Shown piece by piece: positions 44,778-53,153 of a stretch of DNA of 64,000 nucleotides. The stretch spans positions 930,001 through 994,000 of the forward strand of contig CAWCQQ010000002.1 of the NCBI GenBank assembly GCA_963797675.1, read 5' to 3'. The DNA is from DASQPR01 sp963797675. Its GTDB lineage: Bacteria > Actinomycetota > Actinomycetes > Mycobacteriales > Micromonosporaceae. The notes under the pieces are model-generated. The model was not told the origin of the DNA. It ran no database searches and was given only the letters and a program-made list of their open reading frames with translations. The translations under genes and the position numbers were made by a program. The first letter of the stretch is position 1. Every line of letters starts with the position of its first letter.

Positions 44778-46618
44778 ATGTCCCATTACCGCAGCAATGT
44801 CCGCGATCTGACGTTCAACCTGTTCGAGGTCTTCGGCCTGGACGCGACGCTCGCCAGCGGCGCGTTCGCCGACCTCGACGCGCGACACCGTCCGCGACAT
44901 GCTGGCCGAGGTCTCCCGGCTGCGACCGGCCCGGTCGCCGAGTCCTTCGTCGACGTCGACCGCAATCCGCCGGTCTACGACCCGGCGACCTACTCGGTCG
45001 ACGATGCCCGAGTCGTTCAAGCGCTCCTACCGCGCCTACATGGACGCCGAATACTGGCGCCTGGACCTGCCGGTCGCGGCCGGCGGCACGGCCGCGCCGC
45101 GCGCGCTGTGGTGGTCGATCATCGAGATGATCCAGGGTGCGCAGGCGCCGGTGTTCATGTTCGGCGGCGGCCCCGGCTTCGCCGGCCTGCTCTACCAGCT
45201 CGGCACCGCGGCGCAGCGCTCGATCGCCGAGCACATGCTCGAACAAGCGGCTGGGCGGCGACGATGGTGCTGACCGAGCCGGACGCCGGTTCGGACGTCG
45301 GCGCCGGGCGTACCGTGCGGTGCCGCAGCCCGACGGCACGCTGGCACATCGACGGCGTCAAGCGGTTCATCACCTCCGGCGAGCACGACCTCGAAGAGAA
45401 CATCGTGCACTTCGTCCTGGCCCGGCCGGAGGGCGCCGGACCGGGCACGAAGGGGCTGTCGCTGTTCCTGGTGCCGAAGTTCCAGTTCGACCCGGAGACC
45501 GGCGCGCTCGGCGCCCGCAACGGCGTCTACGCGACGAACGTCGAGAAGAAGATGGGCCTGAAGGTCTCCACGACCTGCGAGCTGAGCTTCGGCCAGCACG
45601 GCGTACCGGCCGTCGGCTGTGCTGCTCGGCGAGGTGCACGACGGCATCGCGCAGATGTTCAAGGTGATCGAGTCGGCGCGCATGCAGGTCGGCGTCAAGG
45701 CGATCGCCACGCTGTCCAGCGGCTATCTCAACGCGCTCGACTACGCGCACAACCGGGTGCAGGGCCCGGATCTGACCCGTGCCGCCGACAAGACCGTCGC
45801 CGCGCGTGACGATCGACGCGCACCCGGACGTCCGCCGGATGCTGATGCTGCAGAAGGCGTACGCGGAGGGCCTGCGCGCGATCTACATCTACGCGGCCGG
45901 CTGGATCGACCGCGCCACGATGGCCGCGCACGACCGCGGCGAGGACGACGCGCTCGCGATCAACGTCAACGACCTGCTGCTCCCGATCGTCAAGGGCGTC
46001 GGCTCGGAGCGGTCGCACGAGCATGCTCGACGCTGTCGCTGCAGACCCTCGGCGGATCCGGCTTCCTGCAGGACTACCCGATGGAGCAGTACATCCGGGA
46101 CATCAAGATCGACAGCTTGTACGAGGGTACGACCGGCATCCAGGGCCAGGACTTCTTCTTCCGCAAGATCGCCCGGGACCGTGGCGTCGCGCTGGGCGTC
46201 GTGGTCGGCGAGATCGAGACGTTCCTCGCCGTCATCGAGGACGAGGGCCGGCTGAAGATCGAGCGGGCCGCGCTCGTCGACGCGCTCGCCGACGTGCGCG
46301 GCGATGGTCGCCACGATGACCGAGTGGCAGCTGGCCGCGCGGGAGACGCCGACCGAGGTCTACAAGGTCGGCCAGAACGCGACGCGGCTGCTGATGAGCG
46401 TCGGCGACCTGCTGATCGCGCTGGCTGCTGACCCGGCAGGCGGCGGTCGCGATCGCCGCCCTGGACGCCGGGCTCCGGCCGAGATCGACTTCTACACCGG
46501 CAAGACGGCGGTGGCCCGCTTCTTCACCACGACCGTGCTGCCCGAGCTGGCCGCCCGCCGTCGCGTGCTGGAGCAGACCGACAACGCCCTGATGGGCGTA
46601 CCGACGACGGCGTTTTAA
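44778..46618 (+). pseudogene. acyl-CoA dehydrogenase (FadE5-like, long form), frameshifted
   Basis: A flavoprotein that oxidises acyl-CoA to enoyl-CoA in beta-oxidation. Joined across frames it is about 610 residues, the size of the long acyl-CoA dehydrogenases with a C-terminal extension. Conserved parts: YRAYMDAEYWRLDLPVAAGG, FAD-site MVLTEPDAGSDVGAG, IDGVKRFITSGEHD, catalytic-region LQTLGGSGFLQDYPMEQY and DSLYEGTTGIQGQDF. Breaks are single inserted bases, for example near 44881, 45009, 45245, 45252, 45621 and 45792, and deletions near 44925 and 45315. All surviving codons look functional. The TetR-like dyad upstream and the thiolase and TetR genes downstream suggest a fatty-acid degradation locus. 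Confidence 0.88.
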
Positions 46619-46624
46619 GGTTGA

Positions 46625-47190
46625 TCCTGCCCAACGAGCTGGCCAGGTTGTCTAACGTGTGTGGAGTGCCTTGTGAGTCCGCTCGTGACGCGCGACCACG
46701 ACTTTCCGGCTCGCCAGGGTGCGCTGATCGTGGGACGCTCAGCCGACTCGAGCTTGGTCGTTCATACTGGCCCGGATCGCACCACAGCGCTGGATGGGCG
46801 GTCGTCGACCAGCGCGGAGGTCGCCGAGCGCAGCGGCATCGTCGACGGCGTGATCGCGGCCCGCGTACGGCGTACCGACGGCGATCAAGGACAACGTCGG
46901 ACGGCCGCGTACCGACGACGTTCGCTGGCTGCGTACGCGGCGCTGTGCCGGACAGTCGATGCGTTCTGCGCCACGCTGCTCCGAGACGGCGGGCACCGAT
47001 CACTTGTCCTTCGGAAAACGAATACGCTCGTGAGATGGGTTGTCGGCGACACGGCAATGATCTGCGGAAGCCGTCACGCACCGAGGGACCGAGCAGTCGC
47101 AACGCGGGTCGTGCTCCTCCGGGCAGCGGCGGCTGCGGTTGCCGCCGATCTGGTGCCGGATCGCGCACGGCAACGACGGGGGTAGGTTCG
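46625..47190 (+). pseudogene. amidase-signature enzyme, N-terminal remnant
   Basis: Fragments in three frames fit the first about 190 residues of an amidase: WAVVDQ, YGVPTAIKDNV (the catalytic lysine region), VPTTFAG, DAFCATLLRD, KTNT...EMGC, SRNAG and the end of the glycine/serine-rich signature ADLVP...HGNDGGGSV (as read across frames). The homology stops after the GGGS region, where the convergent oxidoreductase remnant begins; the remaining about 250 residues of an amidase are missing. Unlike the genes on either side, it has clear substitutions as well as indels. Recognition depends on mentally joining frames, so confidence is limited. Confidence 0.42.
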
Positions 47191-48024
47191 GTCACGGATC
47201 CCGGCGTAGCGCCTGCGGAGCCATTCGGCTGAAGACTTGGCCAGGTCGGGTAGTCGGGGCCGTTGATACCGAGCTGTCGTGAACTGCAGGAAGCCATCCT
47301 CGACGTATCGTCACCGGTCTTGAGGTCTAGCTTGGTCGCAAATGGCCGGCCGATGACCGCCGATTCGACTGGCCTCGCCGGGTCGCGGCCTTCCTGGTCG
47401 CAGCATTCGACGACGCCGGGCGACGACGGCTGCGTATCTCGTCGTCGAGTCGGCGAACCGCGTGCCGCAGGTCCGGCATAGCGCGCTACGAGCGGGATGG
47501 TCTTCTTCAAGTGCGGTGCCCGTCGACCAGCACGGGGATGAGGTCGCATCGGCGCCGGATTCAGTTTCGTCCAGCGGTCAGTGATGATCTTGCGACGATG
47601 TGGCCTCGCCGAGTCGCGTCGAGGCGGGGGCCGTGCCGGTGCCGAATCTCGTGAGGCCGTATTAGTCGTAGTCTCGCTGGAACCAGCCGGAGCCGATGCC
47701 GAAGATCAGCGGGGCAACGTCGCTGGATGTGGTCGACCGTCGCGCGGCCATGTGCGGACGGGCACTGGCTCCCACGGTTCGGTGACGACGACGTTGCAGG
47801 TCACCGCGCCGAACTGGATCCGGGCCGTGATTGCAGCCCGGCGGCCAGCTCGTCCAGCATTCGAAGTGCGCGCCGTCGGCCTCGCCGTAGAGCGGATAGA
47901 AGTGGTCCCCGTTACTAGACGACGCTCCGCCGACCCATGTCCTACGGCCTCGAGGGCGACGCGCTTGAGCTGTTAGCCATGGTTGCAGTGTTCCAGGATG
48001 GATCTGGACGCCGATACGCAACAT
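47190..48024 (-). pseudogene. LLM-class F420-dependent oxidoreductase, degraded
   Basis: A luciferase-like flavin/F420 enzyme remnant. Intact islands: MLRIGVQIHP at the start (ATG at 48024), DHFYPLYGEADGAHFECWT, LIFGIGSGWFQRDYD, KKTIPLVARYA, EGRDP, IGRPFATKLDLKTGDD and LGINGPDY. Between them the frame shifts repeatedly and several stretches no longer make family sense. The family is normally about 290-300 residues, which the interval fits. The start codon lies in the end of the TetR gene, so the two were once coupled. Confidence 0.6.
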
Positions 48025-48721
48025 TGGTCGATGGGCACGGTTCTGAAATGCCGGCGGAACATCCGCTCGGCCAGGTCGGCGTGGAGCGCGCCGATGCTCT
48101 CCGGCGTACGGTCGCCGTCGGCGCGGTACCACCGGGACACGTCGATGCCGAGCGACAGCAGGACGAGCGCCGCGCCGGCGATGTCCGGCACGTCGAACAC
48201 GCCCCGCTCGACGCCGTACTCGAGCGTCTTGCGGACGACCGCGTCGATGCTCCGGCGCAGCGCGCGATCTCGGCGAAGTGCTCGTCGCTCAGCGCGTGCA
48301 ATTCGTACTCGATCACCTTTGCCGGTGCGTGGAAGCTCGCGTGCCAGGCGCTGAAGCCGCTGACCATCGCGCGGAGACGGTCGAACGGATCGGCCACGCC
48401 GGCGACGGACGCGGTGATCTGCGCCAACGATTGCTGATGCCCGAACAGCGTGATCCGGAAGAGGACCTCTTCCTTCGACGTGAAATGCACGTAGACGCCG
48501 GCGGGGGAGAGGCCGGCCCGGCGGGCGATGTCACGGGTCGTGGTCGCGTGGTAGCCCCGGATCCAGAACTCCTGGGTCGCCGCGATCATCAGGCGGCGTA
48601 CCACCGAGGGCTGGATGTCGGCCCAGGCCTCTTCGAGATCGTCGGCGATGCTCGCGTCGAGATCGGCGACCGCGCTCTGAGCGTGCATTCGGTCCTCCGC
48701 GGTGTGATCCGCATGTGACAT
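48020..48721 (-). pseudogene. TetR-family regulator of the fatty-acid locus (one frameshift)
   Basis: The N-terminal helix-turn-helix is intact (LMIAATQEFWIRGYHATTTR, then GLSPAGVYVHFTSKEEVLF), followed by a TetR_C domain through HALSDEHFAEIA. A one-base loss near 48255 moves the rest (GVFDVPDIAGAALVLLSLG...RMFRRHF) to another frame. The normal stop is obscured where the oxidoreductase start overlaps. The ATG at 48721 is supported by the dyad just upstream. It probably represses itself and the divergent thiolase gene, in response to an acyl-CoA. Confidence 0.82.
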
Positions 48722-48766
48722 GTCTCGATTGGCCGGGCGTTGACACCGTGCCACACGGTAGGCATC

Positions 48767-48782
48767 CTAAGCAAGCGCTTAG
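48767..48782. promoter_or_regulatory. dyad operator between the TetR and thiolase genes
   Basis: CTAAGC (48767-48772), four bases, GCTTAG (48777-48782). It lies between divergent start codons (48721 and 48822), the usual place for a TetR operator that controls both. Confidence 0.65.
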
Positions 48783-48821
48783 TCAGGGAAAGAATCGCAA
48801 GGAAGCGAAGGGGAAACAACC

Positions 48822-50045
48822 ATGCCAGAGGCCGTGATTGTCGCGACCGCCCGTTCCCCGATCGGCCGCGCGGGCAAGGGCTCGCTGACGTCGATCCGCC
48901 CGGACGACCTGACCGCTCAGATCGTCCGGGCCGCGCTCGACAAGGTGCCGCAGCTCGACCCGGCGCAGATCGACGACCTGATGCTCGGCTGCGGCCTGCC
49001 CGGCGGCGAGCAGGGCTACAACATGGGCCGCGTGGTCGCGGTCAAGCTGGGCATGGACCACCTGCCCGGCTGTACGATCACCCGCTACTGCTCGTCCAGC
49101 CTGCAGACCACCCGGATGGCGCTGCACGCGATCAAGGCCGGCGAGGCCGACGTGCTCATCTCGGCCGGCGTCGAGACCGTGTCCCGCTTCGGATTCGGCA
49201 GCTCCGACTCGTGGCCGGACACCCGGAACCCGTACTTCGCCGACGGCCGAGGCGCGGACCGCCGCGGTCGCCGAGAGCGGTGCCGACTCGTGGGCCGACC
49301 CGCGCCTGGACGGCAACGTGCCGGACATCTACATCGCGATGGGCCAGACCGCGGAGAACCTGGCGCGCGTCAAGGGCGTCAGCCGCGAGGAGATGGACGA
49401 GTTCGGCGTACGGTCGCAGAACCTGGCCGAGGAGGCGATCAACGCCGGCTTCTGGCAGCGCGAGATCACGCCGGTCACGCTGCCCGACGGCACGGTCGTC
49501 TCGACCGACGACGGCCCGCGCGCGGGCGTGACGATCGAGGGCGTCGTCCGGCCTCAAGCCGGTGTTCCGCCCGGACGGCCGGGTCACCGCCGGCAACTGC
49601 TGCCCGCTCAACGACGGCGCCGCCGCGCTCGTGATCATGTCGGACCGCAAGGCCGCCGAGCTGGGCCTGACGCCGCTGGCCCGGGTCGTGTCGACCGGCG
49701 TCTCCGGCCTGTCGCCGGAGATCATGGGCCTCGGCCCGGTCGAGGCGTCCCGGCAAGGCGCTGGCGCTGGCCGGCCTGACCATCGACGACATCGACCTGG
49801 TCGAGATCAACGAGGCGTTCGCGGCCCAGGTCATCCCGTCCTACCAGGACCTGGGCATCCCGCTGGACAAGCTCAACGTCAACGGCGGCGCGATCGCGGT
49901 CGGCCACCCGTTCGGCATGACCGGCGCCCGCATCACGACCACGCTGATCAACTCGCTGCAGTGGCACGACAAGCAGTTCGGCCTGGAGACCATGTGCGTC
50001 GGCGGCGGCCAGGGCATGGCGATGGTGATCGAGCGGCTGAGCTGA
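48822..50045 (+). pseudogene. acetyl-CoA C-acetyltransferase (thiolase), frameshifted
   Basis: Thiolase that cleaves 3-ketoacyl-CoA or condenses acetyl-CoA. Joined, it is about 406 residues, the normal size. The nucleophilic cysteine lies in TRYCSSSLQTTRMA (about residue 90), and the C-terminal motifs are EINEAFAAQV, NGGAIAVGHPFGMTGAR and CVGGGQGMA with the second catalytic cysteine. Frames break near 49250, 49550 and 49755 by single inserted G, G and C; removing them restores all conserved text. It is divergent from the TetR gene and convergent with gap. Confidence 0.9.
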
Positions 50046-50056
50046 GTTCCCGCGTG

Positions 50057-50079
50057 CGGCGGCGTGAGACACGCCGCCG
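50057..50079. terminator. bidirectional terminator between thiolase and gap
   Basis: A 10-bp perfect stem (50057-50066 with 50070-50079) and a three-base loop lie between the stop codons of the convergent genes. Confidence 0.75.
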
Positions 50080-50095
50080 TCGGCGCCGGATCAGA

Positions 50096-51096
50096 TCAGG
50101 CCAGGGCCGCGCGGTCTCCGCGAGACGCATCGAGAAGCCGGACAACGTTGTCGTACCAGGCGGCAACCGAAACAAGACACCATTTTGTACGGCCGTCAGC
50201 GGAACGACATCCAGCAGCGACGACTACGTCTCGCCGACGATCCGCGACGATGCCCAAATTCGCCCGTCAGCACCGTGAAGATGCCCTTGAGTTCCGGGCT
50301 GTCGGCCGCGGCCTGAAACGCCTCGTTCAGCTCCTGGACGCTGGTCGACCGGTCCGAACGGATATTGAGTTCGACAATGCTGCCGGTACGCACCGGAATC
50401 CGGTACGCCTTGCCGGCGATGTTCAGGTCCGGCCAGAGGAACTTCAGCGCCTTCGCGGCGCCGGATGACGACGGGATGAGGTTCTCGGCCGCGGCCCACG
50501 AGTCGCGACGATCCTTCATCGGCTGATCGGTCAGCGACTGCGTGTTCGTGTACGCGTGCACGGTCGAAAAGAATCCGTCGCGGATGCCGACCGTCTCGCG
50601 CAGCACCTTGACCACCGGCGCCAGGGCGTTCGTCGTGCAGCTCGCCATGGACACGATGTGGTGCTTGCCGGGTCGTACGTGTCGAGGTTGATGCCCGGCA
50701 GCAGAACGGCGTCGCAGTCGTCGAGCGTCTTGCTCGGACGCGCTGACCAGTACGCGCTTCGCGCCCTTGTCGAGATGCGGCTGCGCGCCCGCGCGGGTGG
50801 TGGCGCGACCGGTGCAGTCGACGACGAGGTCGATGCCCAGTTCGTCCCAGCGCGGCATCGGCTCCTTGGCGTTGAAGTACTTGAACGTCCGCCCGCCGAC
50901 GGTGATCGAATCGGCGGTCGACGAGACCGGCTCGTGCCAGCGTCCGTAGTTCGTGTCGACTGCGAACAGTGCGGCGAACTGCGTCGGCGCCCGCGATGTC
51001 GACGACGACCGACGGCTCGAAGTGATGTGCGGACAGCCCGGCCTTGACGACGGATCGGCCGATCCGGCCGAATCCGACAATGGCGATGTTAGACAC
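50096..51096 (-). pseudogene. gap: type I glyceraldehyde-3-phosphate dehydrogenase, frameshifted
   Basis: NAD-dependent oxidation of glyceraldehyde 3-phosphate. The N-terminal NAD fold is IAIVGFGRIGRSVVKAG (residues 4-20), the catalytic cysteine lies in SMASCTTNALAPV, and the C-terminus AAWYDNVVRLLDA ends at 50096-50098. Single-base breaks are near 50985, 50735, 50680 and 50250-50200. The repaired length of about 333 residues is typical. The GTG at 51096 has GGGAG upstream. The NAD-site sequence is atypical for the primary glycolytic enzyme, so this may be a second copy. Confidence 0.88.
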
Positions 51097-51242
51097 GTCA
51101 GCTCCCAAAAGCATGGTGCGTGAAGGTGGCCGCCGTCGTTGGTGGCGCGGTTACATCGAACACGCTAGCTCACGTCGTTATCGCACTGTGACCCCGGAGG
51201 CACCGGGGAACGGAGCGGCGGGGAGCGGTGTTGGAATGAGGC

Positions 51243-52307
51243 GTGAGCAGACTGTTTGAGACCATGACGCTGCGCGGCACCACGATCCGCAACCGGATCT
51301 GGGCCTCGGCGATGTGCCAGTACTCGTCCATGGACGGCCATCCGACCGACTGGCACCTGGTCCACCTCGGCGGCATCGCCCGAGGCGGGGCCGGCCTGGT
51401 GATGTCCGAGGCGACCGCGGTGACCGCCGACGGCCGCATCTCCCCGGTCGACGCCGGTATCTGGACCGATGCCCAGGCGCACGACTACCGGCGGATCACG
51501 ACCTTCATCCGGGAGCAGGGCGCGGTTCCCGGGATCCAGCTCGCGCACGCCGGCCGCAAGGCATCCACCACCCCGCCGTGGGTCGGACACGGCTCGGTGG
51601 CGCTCGACGACGGCGGCTGGGAGACGGTCGCGCCGTCACCGCTCGCGTTCGGCGACTATGCGCAGCCCAAGGAGCTGTCGATGGCCGAGATCGGGACGCT
51701 CGTCGGTGCGTGGGCGGAGGCTGCGCAGCGCGCGATCGTCGCCGGCTACGAGGTCATCGAGATCCACGCCGCGCACGGCTACCTGCTGCACGAGTTCCTC
51801 TCGCCGCTGTCGAACCAGCGCGCGGACGCCTACGGCGGGGACCTCGCCGGCCGCAGCCGCCTGCTGTTCGAGGTCGTCGATGCGGTTCGCGCGGTCTGGC
51901 CGGAGGATAAACCCTTACTGGTACGCCTCAGCGCGACCGACTGGGTGGACGGCGGTCTGACGGTCGACGAGGTCGCATCGGTCGCCCGCGATCTCAAGGA
52001 TCACGGCGTCGACCTGATCGACGTGTCCAGCGGCGGCAACTCGCCGGATCAGAAGATCACGCTCGGTCCGGCGTACCAGGTGCCGTTTGCCCGTACCGTG
52101 CGCGATGTCAGCGGTCTGCCGGTCGGCGCAGTGGGACTTATCACCGAGCCGGCGCAGGCGGAGACGATCCTCGCGGACGGTTCGGCGGACGCGATCTTCC
52201 TGGCCAGAGCGCTGCTGCGGGAGCCGTCGTGGCCCCAGCGCGCGGCCTATGAATTGGGCGACGACGTCTACTGGGCGAGACAATACGAACGCGCACGGTT
52301 ACGGTGA
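51243..52307 (+). CDS. NADH:flavin oxidoreductase, Old Yellow Enzyme family (YqjM/NamA-like)
   Basis: A 354-residue FMN enzyme that reduces activated C=C bonds. The TIM barrel begins with LFETMTLRGTTIRNRIWASA; the active-site region CQYSS (Cys near residue 25) marks the YqjM-type class; HAGRKAS and the substrate pair HAAHGYLLHEFLSPLSNQR are intact, and the FMN phosphate site is SADAIFLARALLREPSWP. It starts with a GTG. This is the first fully intact frame after the damaged 40-51 kb region. Confidence 0.93.
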   Translation: MSRLFETMTLRGTTIRNRIWASAMCQYSSMDGHPTDWHLVHLGGIARGGAGLVMSEATAVTADGRISPVDAGIWTDAQAHDYRRITTFIREQGAVPGIQLAHAGRKASTTPPWVGHGSVALDDGGWETVAPSPLAFGDYAQPKELSMAEIGTLVGAWAEAAQRAIVAGYEVIEIHAAHGYLLHEFLSPLSNQRADAYGGDLAGRSRLLFEVVDAVRAVWPEDKPLLVRLSATDWVDGGLTVDEVASVARDLKDHGVDLIDVSSGGNSPDQKITLGPAYQVPFARTVRDVSGLPVGAVGLITEPAQAETILADGSADAIFLARALLREPSWPQRAAYELGDDVYWARQYERARLR

Positions 52308-52311
52308 GTGG

Positions 52312-52342
52312 GTTGGGGTGACTGCCGCTCGGCCACCCCAAC
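52312..52342. terminator. terminator between the OYE and lipoprotein genes
   Basis: A 9-bp stem (52312-52320 with 52334-52342) with a 13-base loop, followed by ACCTTTAT. It lies between convergent stop codons. Confidence 0.7.
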
Positions 52343-52350
52343 ACCTTTAT

Positions 52351-53109
52351 CTAGATCCAATACTCGACGATGTACGCGTTGCGGTTGGCGCGCGAGTTGG
52401 TCCGCCCGATGAAGCACTCGGAGTGGTGCGCGGCGGCCAGCGACTTCGTGGCGTTCGCATTCGCGAGCGTTGCCGTGAGGGCGAGCGCCTGGGCTCCGGC
52501 CACCACCTGATATCCGGTGCTGCCCAAGTTGTTGATCGCGAGCGCGGTGTTGTCGTAGCCGATGCAGTCCGGCGTCGGCACGCTCGTGCCGGACAGGCCG
52601 GTGCCGGTCCAGTAGTCGACGATGTAGCGGTAGCGATCGTTCCCCGTGTACGGGTTGTCGCGGCCGATGAAGCACTGCTTGTCGTAGTTGCGGAGCAGGG
52701 TCAGCGCGGTCAGGGCATCGCCGAGGTTGTCCAGGATCAGCATCGCGCTGCTGCCGTCCGTGATCTCGAATCCGTTCGCGCCCTCGTCGACGTACGTGAG
52801 GGTCGCCGGGTTGTACGCGAGGCAGTCGGCGAGCGTGAGGATCGGCAGGCGAGTGATGATCGGCAGAACGATGACGGGTCCGCCCCCCGATGCCGGCGGA
52901 GCGGTCGTGGTGATCGCGCTCGACGGCGACGGCGCGGCGGTGGTCGTGACAACCGGCTTCGGTGCCGGCTTCGGCGTCACGCGGGGCGACGACGCCTGGT
53001 CGGCGGCGGTGAGCTGCGAATGTCCGCCGGCCGCGACATTCGACCCGCAGGCACTGAGCGCGGCGAGCGTGATCAGTGCGGCGGCGCATGCGGTGCGGCG
53101 CAGTTTCAT
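52351..53109 (-). CDS. lipoprotein with two internal C/FIGR/YIVEYW modules
   Basis: A 252-residue exported lipoprotein: signal peptide with lipobox LSAC (Cys at about residue 21), a Pro/Thr/Ser-rich linker, then two homologous modules of about 70 residues (about 95-165 and 180-252). Each starts with a DC(L/I)xY and ends in CFIGR(D/T)N...YIV(D/E)YW, so each has a likely disulfide pair. I do not know a function; the module occurs in other secreted bacterial proteins as I recall. It lies 45 bases downstream of the caspase gene on the same strand and is probably cotranscribed with it. Confidence 0.8.
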   Translation of the reverse strand: MKLRRTACAAALITLAALSACGSNVAAGGHSQLTAADQASSPRVTPKPAPKPVVTTTAAPSPSSAITTTAPPASGGGPVIVLPIITRLPILTLADCLAYNPATLTYVDEGANGFEITDGSSAMLILDNLGDALTALTLLRNYDKQCFIGRDNPYTGNDRYRYIVDYWTGTGLSGTSVPTPDCIGYDNTALAINNLGSTGYQVVAGAQALALTATLANANATKSLAAAHHSECFIGRTNSRANRNAYIVEYWI

Positions 53110-53153
53110 GGCAGTCCTCGGGCGGCGGCGGAGCGTGGCTACTGCCGCCGAGA

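Noticed and set aside
46524..47549. A 341-codon minus-strand open frame across the amidase/oxidoreductase junction
   Set aside because: Only short islands in it match the F420 oxidoreductase; the rest is antisense to the amidase remnant, so it is not one gene.
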